This document shows positions 15,960 to 24,883 of a DNA stretch of 64,000 bases, piece after piece. The notes under the pieces are model-generated. The model saw only the letters and a list, made by a program, of their open reading frames with translations. It had not been told where the DNA came from and searched no databases. Origin of the DNA: DASUPK01 sp963728875 (GTDB lineage Bacteria > Actinomycetota > Thermoleophilia > Solirubrobacterales > 70-9); assembly GCA_963728875.1 (NCBI GenBank), contig CAVSLJ010000001.1, positions 310,001-374,000 on the forward strand, in the 5' to 3' direction. Every line of letters begins with the position of its first letter. Positions within the stretch are counted from its first letter, which is position 1. Made by a program: the position numbers and the translations under genes.

Positions 15960-17069
15960 ATGAGGTCCGGAAATCTCCTGCGCCGAGGCGCGCTCGCTCT
16001 CTGCCTGCTCGCCGCGGTCGCCGTGGCCGCTGCGCCCGAAGTCCAGGCGAAGCCCGGGGTCAACCTGACGCGGATCGGGCGGTTCCAGAGCCCAACCTAC
16101 GTCACCTCGGCCCCAGGTATCAAGGGAGTCTTCGTGGTCGAGAAGGGCGGCGGCATCCAGCTCGTCAAGGGCAAGCACCGCAGCACCTTCCTCGACATCT
16201 CCTCCGAGGTCAACACCGCGGACGAGCGTGGCCTGCTCTCCGTGGCCTTCGCCCCGGACTACGCCTCCTCACGACTCTTCTACATCTACTTCACGAACCA
16301 GGCGGGCAACATCGTGATCGCCGAGCTCCGCGCCGATCCCAACGGGCGGCACGCCTCCGCCGGCACTCTCCGGCAGCTGCTGCTGGTCAACCACAGCAGC
16401 GAGGCCAACCACAACGGCGGCCAGCTTCAGATCGGGCCCGACGGCTTCCTCTATGCGGGAACGGGCGACGGCGGCAGCGAGGGGGATCCGAACGACAACG
16501 CGCAGAACCCGAACTCGATGCTGGGCAAGCTGCTGCGAATCGATCCAGGATCGGGCGCGACCACGATCTATTCCAGCGGCCTCCGCAACCCCTACCGCTT
16601 CTCCTTCGATCTCACCACCAACCCGGGCCAGCCGAGGATCGCGATCGCCGACGTCGGTCAGGACCGCTGGGAGGAGATCGACTACCTGACCCTGGCGGCG
16701 GCGAAGGGCGCAAATTTCGGCTGGAACGATTTCGAGGGCTTCGAACCGTTCAGTGGTGCCCATCCGCCCACCCCGAGCGGGACCGTGAAGCCGATCAAGG
16801 TCTACAGCAGCGCCGGTAATGCCTGCGCGATCGTCGGCGGCTATGTCGTTCGCGATCGGCGCCTGCGCTCTCTTCTGCACCGATACGTCTACGGGGACTT
16901 CTGCACCGGCAAGATCCGCTCCCTGATCCCGAAGCTCGGCGGCGCCGGCAAGGACCGAAGCGCTGGCGTCCGTGTGCCCGACCTGAGCTCCTTCGGGGAG
17001 GGGGCGCATGGTGCCCTTTACGCGGCCTCGCTGGACGGCCCGGTCTACCGGCTCGTTCGCCGACGCTGA
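15960..17069 (+). CDS. PQQ-dependent sugar dehydrogenase-like protein (paralogue 2)
   Basis: A 369-residue relative of the preceding gene with the same propeller motifs: ERGLLSVAFAPDY, EANHNGGQLQIGPDGFLYAGTGDGG, YSSGLRNPYRFSFD, GANFGWNDFEG and GGYVVRDRRLRSLLHRYVYGDFCTGKI. It has a cleavable type I signal (RRGALALCLLAAVAVAAAPEVQA) instead of a lipobox, so it should be released or cell-wall associated. The gap to paralogue 1 is about 40 bp. ATG at 15960 has no strong RBS; an in-frame ATG at 15912 overlaps the previous gene end. Confidence 0.85.
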   Translation: MRSGNLLRRGALALCLLAAVAVAAAPEVQAKPGVNLTRIGRFQSPTYVTSAPGIKGVFVVEKGGGIQLVKGKHRSTFLDISSEVNTADERGLLSVAFAPDYASSRLFYIYFTNQAGNIVIAELRADPNGRHASAGTLRQLLLVNHSSEANHNGGQLQIGPDGFLYAGTGDGGSEGDPNDNAQNPNSMLGKLLRIDPGSGATTIYSSGLRNPYRFSFDLTTNPGQPRIAIADVGQDRWEEIDYLTLAAAKGANFGWNDFEGFEPFSGAHPPTPSGTVKPIKVYSSAGNACAIVGGYVVRDRRLRSLLHRYVYGDFCTGKIRSLIPKLGGAGKDRSAGVRVPDLSSFGEGAHGALYAASLDGPVYRLVRRR

Positions 17070-17105
17070 ATAACCTGCGGCTCGTCCCCCTGGGGGGACC
17101 TCACC

Positions 17106-18335
17106 ATGCCGCTCTCGCTCAACCGCCGCCGGATCGAAACCCTCGTTGCCGCCCTGGTCGCCGTCGGTGCCGCCATCGTCGGGATCGCGAATCGCGAGCC
17201 GGCCCGCGAGTTCGGCGCGAAGTTCGTCACGGTCGAGCGCCTCGCCAGGCTGAAGAACCCCGTCTTCCTGGCCCAGCCGCCCGGCTCGGGTGCCCCCCTG
17301 CTGGTCGGGCAGGCGGGCGGCACGGTCAGGGTGATCACTGGCGACCGTCTGCGTCGACGGCCCTTCCTGAACATCAGCGACCAGGTCAGCTCGCGTGGCG
17401 TCCGCGGCGAACCGGGCCTGGCGTCGATTGCGTTCCCGCCCGACTATCAGCGAACGGGCAGCTTCTATGTCGCCTACAGCGATCGCCGGGACGCGCTGGT
17501 CGTGGCCCAGTATCAACGCAACTCCGCCGATCCCCTCCTCGCGGATCTGGGATCAGGCCAGACGATTCTGCGGATCCCGGAGCCGACGCGGACCCACCAT
17601 GGGGGCCTGCTCGCCTTCGGTCCGAACGGCCATCTCTTCGTCGCCACCGGCGACGGCGGCCCGGCGCCCGACGCGAACGGGGCGGCGCAGAACGTCGGGT
17701 CGCTGCGCGGGAAAGTCCTGCGCATCGACCCGAGCTCGAACGGCTATGCGATCCCGGCGGACAACCCATTCGTCGGCACGCCCGGCCGCGACGAGATCTG
17801 GTCGTACGGCCTGCGGAACCCGCGTGGCATCTCCTTCGACCGCACCACCCGCGCCATCGGTATCGCCGACACCGGCGAGGACCACTATGAGGAGATCGAT
17901 TATCTGCCGATCGCCAGATCGCGGGGAGCGAATTTCGGCTGGCCGGCGTTCGAGGCGTTCGCGCCGTTTGCCGGCGGAATGGCGCGCCATGACACCGTGC
18001 TGCCCACGATCGCCTACCGCCACCGGCCCGGATGCCTCGTCGCCGGGGGTTACGTGGTGCGCGACCCGCACCTCGCGCAGATCCGAGGACGGGAGATCTA
18101 TGGCGACTACGTCTTCGGCGACTACTGCACCGGCAGGCTCTACGGATTCCGCCCGAGGGTGGCGCGTCGCGCCGGAAAGCAGCGGAGCTTCAGGCTCGGG
18201 ACCCGCTTCATGAACGCGATGGGGCAGGACAACTCGAGGCGCATCTACGTGCTCACGCTGAGGGGGCCCACACGGAAGGGCAAGCCCACCCTCGGCTCGG
18301 TCTACAGGCTGGTGCCCAAGCGGAAGGAAATTTGA
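17106..18335 (+). CDS. PQQ-dependent sugar dehydrogenase-like protein (paralogue 3)
   Basis: A 409-residue third paralogue. The N-terminus holds one hydrophobic segment (about residues 12-27) that may act as an uncleaved anchor. Propeller motifs are more diverged: EPGLASIAFPPDY, TRTHHGGLLAFGPNGHLFVATGDGG, WSYGLRNPRGISFDR, GANFGWPAFEA, GGYVVRDPHLAQIRGREIYGDYVFGDYCTG. The Asn of NHNGG is replaced by His (HHGG), so substrate or cofactor contacts may differ. RBS-like GGGGGGA before ATG. It converges on the PucR gene with 10 bp between stops. Confidence 0.85.
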   Translation: MPLSLNRRRIETLVAALVAVGAAIVGIANREPAREFGAKFVTVERLARLKNPVFLAQPPGSGAPLLVGQAGGTVRVITGDRLRRRPFLNISDQVSSRGVRGEPGLASIAFPPDYQRTGSFYVAYSDRRDALVVAQYQRNSADPLLADLGSGQTILRIPEPTRTHHGGLLAFGPNGHLFVATGDGGPAPDANGAAQNVGSLRGKVLRIDPSSNGYAIPADNPFVGTPGRDEIWSYGLRNPRGISFDRTTRAIGIADTGEDHYEEIDYLPIARSRGANFGWPAFEAFAPFAGGMARHDTVLPTIAYRHRPGCLVAGGYVVRDPHLAQIRGREIYGDYVFGDYCTGRLYGFRPRVARRAGKQRSFRLGTRFMNAMGQDNSRRIYVLTLRGPTRKGKPTLGSVYRLVPKRKEI

Positions 18336-18345
18336 CGGGCCGCTT

Positions 18346-19515
18346 CTAGCGCGGCAGCGCCGGCGCGAGGATGCGATACGCCTTGATGCCGAGGCCGAGC
18401 CGCTCCCGGTCCTCGGAGATCTGTGGGTCGAGCCCGGTCAGCTCCTTCACCCGCTCCAGCCGGTAGGCCACCGTGTGGCGGTGGGCGAAGATCGCCCGTG
18501 CCGTCGCGTTCATGTTGCAGTCGCTCGCCAGATACTCCTCGAGCGTGCCGAGCAGGTCGGAGCGGTACTGGTCGTCGTAGCGGACGAGGGGCTCAACGGT
18601 GTCGCGGTAGAAGCTCCGCACCTCCTCCGGATCGGAGATCAGCGCGCGGAAGAGCAACCTGTAGACGCCGCTCGCCGCGATCCCCTCCTCCAGCGCCTCG
18701 GCGATCTCGGGCTCGCGGGTGATCACGTCGAGGACCAGCTCCGCCTCCTTCATCGCTCGATGCAGCTCGCCCGGATCCGGATAGAAGGAGGACACGGCGG
18801 CCCTGCCGTGGTTACGCAGTCGGTTGGCTATGCGGCCGGCGCCCTGGAGGGTCTTCTCCGGCGCGTCGTCGCCGCCCCGCGCCGGCAGGATCGCGTAGAG
18901 GCGGCCGTCCGCCAGCTCGGCGAGCGATCCCTCGTACTCGGCCTCGACGAGCGCCGTCGCATGACTCGGGCTGGCGGACTCGATCTCGGCCACCAGGGCG
19001 ATCGCGCCGCGGGCCAGATCGCAGCCGAGCCGCGCGGCCTTGCTGGTGGCCTCCGCCGTGTCGATCTCGCGAGAGCGCAGCTCCTCGATCAACCCACCGC
19101 GCATCTTCCGCTCGGCCTCCTCGCGCGCGTCCGCGACCGCCACCTCCGCCAGCGCGGCCAGGGCGGCCGCCCTCAGAACCTCGTCGCGATCGACCAGCAC
19201 GGGGTCCTCCCGGTCGTCCGATTCGGCCGCGAGGAGCAGGACAACGCCCACGACGCGCCCGCCGGCCTCGATCGAGCGCTCGAGGGCGATCAGGTCGGGA
19301 GTGGCAGCCCCGGTCTCGGCCACACGGGCCTTCGCATACTCCGCCAGGCCGTTGAGCTCGCCGCCGCCCGGCGCCCGTGCCGCGAGACCACGGGGCGGCA
19401 GAACGATCGCCACCGGGCCACCGGCCTCCGCCGCGGCGAGCTCGGCCACTCCCTGCAGGCCCTGGCCATCGAGGACGGCCTCGATCATGCGGGTGCTGAG
19501 CTCGCGCATGGTCAT
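18346..19515 (-). CDS. PucR-family (CdaR-like) transcriptional regulator
   Basis: A 389-residue regulator. The C-terminal PucR helix-turn-helix is clear: LLGTLEEYLASDCNMNATARAIFAHRHTVAYRLERVKELTGLDP (about residues 330-375, with the HRHTVAYRLERV core). The N-terminal 300 residues are a GAF/GGDEF-like sensory region without a clear cofactor motif. ATG overlaps the TGA of the P-II gene by 4 bp (ATGA), so the two are co-translated. Such regulators usually activate nitrogen-compound or amino-acid catabolism. The divergent semialdehyde dehydrogenase is the obvious target. Confidence 0.88.
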   Translation of the reverse strand: MTMRELSTRMIEAVLDGQGLQGVAELAAAEAGGPVAIVLPPRGLAARAPGGGELNGLAEYAKARVAETGAATPDLIALERSIEAGGRVVGVVLLLAAESDDREDPVLVDRDEVLRAAALAALAEVAVADAREEAERKMRGGLIEELRSREIDTAEATSKAARLGCDLARGAIALVAEIESASPSHATALVEAEYEGSLAELADGRLYAILPARGGDDAPEKTLQGAGRIANRLRNHGRAAVSSFYPDPGELHRAMKEAELVLDVITREPEIAEALEEGIAASGVYRLLFRALISDPEEVRSFYRDTVEPLVRYDDQYRSDLLGTLEEYLASDCNMNATARAIFAHRHTVAYRLERVKELTGLDPQISEDRERLGLGIKAYRILAPALPR

Positions 19516-19898
19516 TCGTCCTGCGCCGCGCCGGCCGCGATCTCCTCCTCGGTATGAGCCTGGAGCACCACCTCGCCCTCCTCGCCGGTGCGGATGCGAA
19601 TCGCCTCCTCCACCGGCAGGACGAAGATCTTGCCGTCCCCGATTTCGCCCGAGCGCGCGTGCCTGATGATCGTCTCGACCACGGGCCCCGTGTCGCCGTC
19701 GTCCACGACCACCTCCAGCTTCAGCTTCGGCCGCACCGACACCGTCAGGGTCGAGCCCCGGTAGGCCTCGACCAGCCCCTTCTGGCGACCCGAGCCCTTC
19801 ACCTCGGAGATCGAGAGCGAGGGGAAACCCCTGTCGAGCAGCTCGGAGCGGATCGGCTCGAACGCCTCGTGGCGGATGAACGCTTCGATTTTCTTCAC
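19512..19898 (-). CDS. P-II family signalling protein lacking Tyr51
   Basis: A 128-residue P-II (GlnB/GlnK-like) trimer subunit. Start is GTG 19898 (VKKIEAFIR), with GGGGGAG 6 bases upstream; the frame upstream has no P-II similarity. The T-loop reads GSGRQKGLVEAYRGSTLTV, so residue 51, the tyrosine uridylylated or adenylylated in most P-II proteins, is Leu, while Tyr46 is kept. The B-loop (GEIGDGKIFVLPVEEAIRIRTGE) with ATP and 2-oxoglutarate contacts is intact. No amtB or glnD is nearby. It probably senses 2-oxoglutarate/ATP without covalent control and may work with the overlapping PucR regulator. Confidence 0.88.
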   Translation of the reverse strand: MKKIEAFIRHEAFEPIRSELLDRGFPSLSISEVKGSGRQKGLVEAYRGSTLTVSVRPKLKLEVVVDDGDTGPVVETIIRHARSGEIGDGKIFVLPVEEAIRIRTGEEGEVVLQAHTEEEIAAGAAQDE

Positions 19899-20017
19899 GG
19901 GTGACTCCCCCGGGGCCGGACGGCGAGCGCTGTCGTCACGCACGGTAGGCGTGGCCACGCGCAGGGTCTTTGGCCCCCTGTCGAAAATCCCACGCAGGCC
20001 TTGCTCCAAGCGGTCGG

Positions 20018-20045
20018 GTGCGACTGGCTGGCCAGCCAGTCGCAC
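20018..20045. promoter_or_regulatory. Perfect 28-bp palindrome upstream of aldehyde dehydrogenase
   Basis: Half-site GTGCGACTGGCTGG is followed at once by its exact reverse complement, giving a 28-bp spacerless perfect palindrome. It lies 44 bp before the dehydrogenase ATG and 120 bp before the P-II start on the other strand. The position between divergent genes fits a dimeric repressor or activator operator; PucR is the local candidate. Confidence 0.65.
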
Positions 20046-20089
20046 GCTAGAGTCCCGCGGACCAGCCGGTTTACGAGGGGAGCGCGCAC

Positions 20090-21652
20090 ATGGCCATCGA
20101 CACCGTCACCGAGAACGCCGCGAAGGCCTCGCGAGAGAGCTTCGAGGTCATCAATCCCGCCGACGGATCGGCGATCGCCAACGTCCCGCTCGACGGCCCG
20201 GCCGAGGTCGCGGAAACCGTCGCCCGCGTCCGCGCCAACCAGCCCGCCTGGGAGGAGCTCGGGATCAAGGGCCGGGCTCAGTGGCTCTACAAGCTGCGCG
20301 ACTGGATCCTCGACCACCAGGACGAGATCGCCGACACCATGCAGCGCGAGACCGGCAAGGTGCGCGGCGAGGCCGCCGGCGAGTCCGTCTACCTCACCGA
20401 CCTGATCAACTTCTACGGCAAGAAGGGCCATAAGTTCATCGGTGACGAGAAGGTCCCCGCCCACTCGCCCCTGATGAAGATCAAGAAGCTCAAGGTGCAG
20501 TACCGGCCCTACCCCGTCGTCGGCGTGATCAGCCCGTGGAACTTCCCGCTGATCCTCTCGCTCGGCGACGCGATCCCGGCGCTGATCGCCGGCGCTGCCG
20601 TCGTCATCAAGCCGTCCGAGATCACGCCGCTCGGGGTCACCGAGATCATCGAAGCCTGGAAGAGCGAGATCGGCGCTCCCGACGTATTCGATGTCGTCAA
20701 CGGGATGGGCGAGACGGGTTCCGCGCTCGTCGACGGGGTCGACTACGTCCAGTTCACCGGCTCCGACCGGACGGCGAAGAAGGTCCTCGCCCAGGCCGCG
20801 GAGACGCTCACTCCGGTGAGCGCCGAGCTCGGCGGCAAGGACCCGATGATCGTCCTTCGGAGCGCCAACGTCGAGCGAGCGGCCAACGCCGCCACCTGGG
20901 GCGCCTTCGCCAACATCGGCCAGGTCTGCATCTCGGTTGAGCGCCTCTACGTCGAGGAGCCCGTCTACGACGAGTTCGTCGAGCGCTTCACGCAGGAGGT
21001 GAACAATCTGAATCTGGGTATGGACGGCCGCGAGCACGGCAAGGACATCGGCGCGATGACCTTCCCGCCGCAGACCCAGATCGTCGAGGACCACGTCGAG
21101 GACGCGAGGGGCGCCGGCGCGACGGTCGTCACCGGCGGCCAGCGTGGCGAGGGGCCCGGCGACTGGTACCCGCCCACGGTGCTGACCGACGTCGACCACT
21201 CGATGAAGGTGATGCGCGACGAGACCTTCGGCCCCGTCGTCGGGATCATGAAGGTGCGTGACGCCGACGAGGCCGTCCGCCTCGCCAACGACACCCGCTA
21301 CGGCCTGGCCGCCTCGGTCTTCGGCTCGAAGCGCGAGGCGGAGGCGGTTGCCCGCCGGCTCGAGGTCGGGACCGCCAACGTCAACGACGTGCTGGTCGGC
21401 TTCCTCGCCTCCGACGTGCCGATGGGAGGCTGGAAGGACTCCGGCATCGGGTTCCGGCACGGCGAGTACGGGATCAAGAAGTTCGTGCGCCCCGAGTCGA
21501 TCGTGATCAGCCGCTTCGGCCAGACGCGCGAGCCGCTCTACTTCCCCTACACCGAGAAGCGGCGCCAGCAGCTGCGGAAGATCAGCACCTTCTTCGCCGC
21601 ACGCGACTGGCGCCGGCGCCTCGGCAAGCGGCCACCAGGCCGCTCCACCTAG
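20090..21652 (+). CDS. NAD(P)-dependent (succinate-semialdehyde-type) aldehyde dehydrogenase
   Basis: A 520-residue aldehyde dehydrogenase. Visible are PWNFPLILSLGDAIPALIAG and the NAD(P)-site lysine in VVIKPSE, FTGSDRTAKKV, the general-base Glu in ELGGKDP, and the catalytic Cys in GQVCIS. The C-terminal 40 residues extend past the usual end, as in mycobacterial GabD2-like enzymes, so succinate semialdehyde is a plausible substrate. GAGGGGAG RBS 7 bases before ATG. Probably regulated by the divergent P-II/PucR operon through the palindrome. Stop overlaps the next gene through a shared CTAG. Confidence 0.85.
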   Translation: MAIDTVTENAAKASRESFEVINPADGSAIANVPLDGPAEVAETVARVRANQPAWEELGIKGRAQWLYKLRDWILDHQDEIADTMQRETGKVRGEAAGESVYLTDLINFYGKKGHKFIGDEKVPAHSPLMKIKKLKVQYRPYPVVGVISPWNFPLILSLGDAIPALIAGAAVVIKPSEITPLGVTEIIEAWKSEIGAPDVFDVVNGMGETGSALVDGVDYVQFTGSDRTAKKVLAQAAETLTPVSAELGGKDPMIVLRSANVERAANAATWGAFANIGQVCISVERLYVEEPVYDEFVERFTQEVNNLNLGMDGREHGKDIGAMTFPPQTQIVEDHVEDARGAGATVVTGGQRGEGPGDWYPPTVLTDVDHSMKVMRDETFGPVVGIMKVRDADEAVRLANDTRYGLAASVFGSKREAEAVARRLEVGTANVNDVLVGFLASDVPMGGWKDSGIGFRHGEYGIKKFVRPESIVISRFGQTREPLYFPYTEKRRQQLRKISTFFAARDWRRRLGKRPPGRST

Positions 21653-21960
21653 GGCGAGGCTGTCCTGAGATCACGGTCCAGCCGCCGGGCCTCCTCCTCG
21701 AACCACTCCGAGACGAGACGCAGCCAGGCGACCTCGGACCGGGTCCGAATCCGGACGTAGTCGGCGTGCTGATCGCCCGCGACGCGGATCGCGTCCGCGA
21801 CGCTGAGCTCCCGGTCCTCGGCGCCATCGCCGAGCAGCATCCAGTCGGCCCGGCCGCCGGGCCCCTCGTCCTCGAGGGCCAGCCGGCTCCCGTCGCTCAT
21901 CAGCAGCGCCTTTGGCTCGCGTCCGCCCACCTGTAGTCCCTGCACTCCGTTGGCTTCCAT
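21649..21960 (-). CDS. Small hypothetical protein
   Basis: A 103-residue acidic/amphipathic protein. The first half reads like short beta strands (SDGSRLALEDEGPGGRADWMLLGDG); the second half is helical (AWLRLVSEWFEEEARRLDRDL). GGGGA is 5-6 bases before ATG 21960, which supports translation. No family recognised. It converges on the dehydrogenase gene with 4-bp overlapping stops. Confidence 0.55.
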   Translation of the reverse strand: MEANGVQGLQVGGREPKALLMSDGSRLALEDEGPGGRADWMLLGDGAEDRELSVADAIRVAGDQHADYVRIRTRSEVAWLRLVSEWFEEEARRLDRDLRTASP

Positions 21961-22073
21961 GTCTTCCCCTTTCAGGTCGTGCTTCTTGTCGAGGGACCAG
22001 TATGCGAGCGACCGCTAACACGACGCTAAAGGACCGTAAACAGGTTGCGAAAGGTCCGCAGCCTGCGGACCCG

Positions 22074-22478
22074 CTACTCCGGCAGCCCGGCGGCTCGCCG
22101 CGCTTCGGCTGGATCCGCGTACATCCTCATCCGCATGTACTTCCCGTCCTGGAGCGTCCAGAGCTGGGCGAACTGCATGTCGACCTCCAGACCGGTGGTC
22201 TTGGAGGTGCCGTGCTGGCGCAGCACCGCGAGGACCTCGTCATCCCCGGCGTCGATGAGCTCCTCCAGCTCGAGCTCCCAGTCGTCCCACGGCTCCGTCC
22301 AGGAGGCGAGGAACTCCCGGGCCCCGTCGGTGCCCTCGTAGACCTGTCGCTCGGGCCAGCTCGAGAAGGTCGACATGTCCCAGACGAAGTCCGGATGGGT
22401 GATCTCCTCGATCACCTCCCCGGTCTCGGAGAACCGGACGTACCCGCGAGCGACGATCTCGACGTTCTCCTTCGACAT
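22074..22478 (-). CDS. SnoaL-like (NTF2-fold) protein
   Basis: A 134-residue NTF2-fold protein of the SnoaL-like group. It begins SKENVEIVARGYVRF, has ITHPDFVWDMSTF, the strand YEGTDGAREFLASWTEPWDDWELELEE split across residues 47-73, and ends with VDMQFAQLWTLQDGKYMRMRMYADPAEA. Such proteins are isomerases, hydrolases or of unknown role. It starts 2 bp after the metE stop, so it is probably expressed with metE. Confidence 0.8.
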   Translation of the reverse strand: MSKENVEIVARGYVRFSETGEVIEEITHPDFVWDMSTFSSWPERQVYEGTDGAREFLASWTEPWDDWELELEELIDAGDDEVLAVLRQHGTSKTTGLEVDMQFAQLWTLQDGKYMRMRMYADPAEARRAAGLPE

Positions 22479-22480
22479 CG

Positions 22481-24850
22481 CTAGGAGGCTGGGACGAGCT
22501 CCTCGCGCAGCTGCTTCGCGGCCTGAACCATGTTGCGGAGGCTCTCCTCGGTCTCGGGCCAGGCCCGGGTCTTCAGCCCGCAGTCCGGGGTCACCCAGAG
22601 CTGCTCCGGCCGGAGCACTCGAGCGGCCTCACCGAGCAGCTCCGCCATCTCCTCGACGCTCGGCACCCGGGGCGAATGGATGTCGTAGACGCCGGGGCCG
22701 ATGTCATGGGTGAAGCCGGTCCGCTCCCAGTGATGGAGCAGCTCCATCCGTGAGCGGGCCGCCTCGATCAGGGTGACGTCCGCGTCCATCGCCTGGATGT
22801 GCTCGAGGATGTCGCCGAAGTCCGAGTAGCACATGTGGGTGTGGACCTGGGTCTCGTCCGCGACGCCCGCCGTCGCGACGCGGAAGGAGTAGACCGCCCA
22901 CTGGAGGTACTCGTCCCAGCGATCGCGCCGCAGCGGCAGGCCCTCGCGGATCGCCGGCTCGTCGACATGGACGATCGGGATCCCGGCCTGCTCGAGGTCG
23001 GCCACCTCGTCGCGAATCGCCAGTGCCAGCTGCTCGCAGGTCTCGCGCCTGGGCTGGTCGTCGCGGACGAACGACCACTCCAGCATCGTGACCGGGCCGG
23101 TGAGCATTCCCTTCACCGGTTTCTCGGTCTTCGACTGCGCGTAGGTGATCCACTCCACGGTCATCGGCCCGGCCCGGCTGATGTCCCCGAAAATGATGGG
23201 CGGGCGCACGTAGCGCGAGCCGTATGACTGCACCCAGGCGTTCTCGGTGAACGCGTAGCCGAGCATCTGCTCGGCGAAGTACTGGACCATGTCGTTGCGC
23301 TCGGGCTCGCCGTGGACCAGCACGTCGATGCCGATCTCCTCCTGGAAATCGATCACCCGGTCGATCTCCGCCCGCATCCGCTCCTCATATGCGGGGAGCT
23401 CGATCTCACCCTCGCGCAGCCGGCCGCGGGCCGAGCGGAGCTCGTCGGTCTGGGGGAAGGAGCCGATCGTGGTCGCCGGGAAGGTCGGCAGGCCGAGCTT
23501 CTGCTGCTGGAGCTGCTTGCGGCCCGCGAAGGGCATGTCGCGGCGCGCGTCCGCCTCGGTCAGCGCCTCGACGCGCGCCCGGACGTCGGGGTTCCGGGTG
23601 CGATGAGAGTCCCGGCGGGAGTCGAGCGCGCGATCGTTGTCGTCGAGCTCCGTCGCGATCGCCTCGCGCCCGTCGGCCACACCGCGGGCGAGGGTCGCCA
23701 CCTCGCCGACCTTCTGCACGGCGAAGGCCATCCAGGAGCGCATCTCGGCGTCCAGGTCGGCGTCGCCGTCGTCGGGCTCGGCCTCGAGGTCGATCGGGAC
23801 GTGGAGCAGCGAGCAGCTGGTCGAGACGACGAGCTGGTCGCAGCGGTCACTCAGTCCCTCCAGAGCGTCCAATGAGTGCTCGAGGTGGTTGACCCAGACG
23901 TTGCGCCCGTCGACGATCCCGGCGAACAGCCACTGATCCTCGAGCCCGCCGAGCTCCGCGACGAACTCGGCGTTGTGGCGACCGCCGTGCTCGTGCACCT
24001 CCGGCCCGAGCTCGTCTCCGTGGACGCGGCCCGTGAAGTCGAGGCCGACCCCCTCGATCGGCAGGTCCCGGAGCACGCCGTAGGCGTCGCCCACGTGATC
24101 GAAGTAGGTCTTCACGACGAGGCGAGGGCGCTCGTGCACCTTGCACAGCTCCTCATAGGCGAGACGGAGGGCGTCGAGCTCGCGCTCCTCGCGGTCCTCG
24201 ATGAAACAGGGCTCGTCGAGCTGGAGCCAGGTGGCGCCCTGCTCGGCGAGCCTCTCGATCACCTCGCCGTATACCTCGACCAGCGGCTCGAGCAGGCTGA
24301 GCGCGTCGAATCCCTCGTCGACGCCGTCGGCCGGCTTGGAGAGCAGCAGGAAGCTGACCGGGCCGACCAGCACCGGGACCGTGTCGATCCCGACCTCCTC
24401 CATGGCCTCGGCGTGCTCGTCGAACGGCTTGGAGCCCGACAGCGAGAACCTCGTCTCGGGCCCGAGCTCGGGGACGATGTAGTGGTAGTTGGTGTTGAAC
24501 CACTTCGTCATCTCCATCGCCGTGACGTCGACGTCGTCCGTCTGCCGGCCCCGGGCCATCGCGAAATAGGTGTCCAGGTCGACCTGGCCTCCAGACCAGC
24601 CGTATCGCTCGGGCACCGCGCCCACCAGGGAGATCGCGTCCAGCACCTGGTCGTAGTAGGAGAAGTCGTTGGAGGGAATCAGGTCGATCCCCGCCTCCTG
24701 CATCAGCTTCCAGTTCTCCACCCTGATCGCCTTCGCGGTGGCCGCGAGCTCGTCCGCCGAGCGCTCGCCTCGCCAGTAGCCCTCGGTCGCGAACTTGAGC
24801 TCCCGATCGCGGCCGATTCGGGGGAAGCCGGAGACGTTGGAGAGTGGCAT
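22481..24850 (-). CDS. metE: Cobalamin-independent methionine synthase
   Basis: A 789-residue 5-methyltetrahydropteroyltriglutamate-homocysteine methyltransferase of full family length (about 750-790). It has the N-terminal folate-side barrel (SNVSGFPRIGRDRELKFATEGYW-like start) and the C-terminal catalytic barrel. Zinc ligands are visible as His672 and Cys674 in THMCYSDF and Cys757 in PDCGLK. It makes methionine without B12 in the cytosol. It is divergent from metH with 33 bp between start codons, too little for a cobalamin riboswitch. The SnoaL-like gene follows in the same transcript. Confidence 0.96.
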   Translation of the reverse strand: MPLSNVSGFPRIGRDRELKFATEGYWRGERSADELAATAKAIRVENWKLMQEAGIDLIPSNDFSYYDQVLDAISLVGAVPERYGWSGGQVDLDTYFAMARGRQTDDVDVTAMEMTKWFNTNYHYIVPELGPETRFSLSGSKPFDEHAEAMEEVGIDTVPVLVGPVSFLLLSKPADGVDEGFDALSLLEPLVEVYGEVIERLAEQGATWLQLDEPCFIEDREERELDALRLAYEELCKVHERPRLVVKTYFDHVGDAYGVLRDLPIEGVGLDFTGRVHGDELGPEVHEHGGRHNAEFVAELGGLEDQWLFAGIVDGRNVWVNHLEHSLDALEGLSDRCDQLVVSTSCSLLHVPIDLEAEPDDGDADLDAEMRSWMAFAVQKVGEVATLARGVADGREAIATELDDNDRALDSRRDSHRTRNPDVRARVEALTEADARRDMPFAGRKQLQQQKLGLPTFPATTIGSFPQTDELRSARGRLREGEIELPAYEERMRAEIDRVIDFQEEIGIDVLVHGEPERNDMVQYFAEQMLGYAFTENAWVQSYGSRYVRPPIIFGDISRAGPMTVEWITYAQSKTEKPVKGMLTGPVTMLEWSFVRDDQPRRETCEQLALAIRDEVADLEQAGIPIVHVDEPAIREGLPLRRDRWDEYLQWAVYSFRVATAGVADETQVHTHMCYSDFGDILEHIQAMDADVTLIEAARSRMELLHHWERTGFTHDIGPGVYDIHSPRVPSVEEMAELLGEAARVLRPEQLWVTPDCGLKTRAWPETEESLRNMVQAAKQLREELVPAS

Positions 24851-24883
24851 GAATCGAACCCTACCCAGCTACCCTCCTCGGCC

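Noticed and set aside
23876..24883. In-frame upstream extension of metH by 336 codons
   Set aside because: It is antisense to metE and the homocysteine-binding barrel starts right at ATG 24884.
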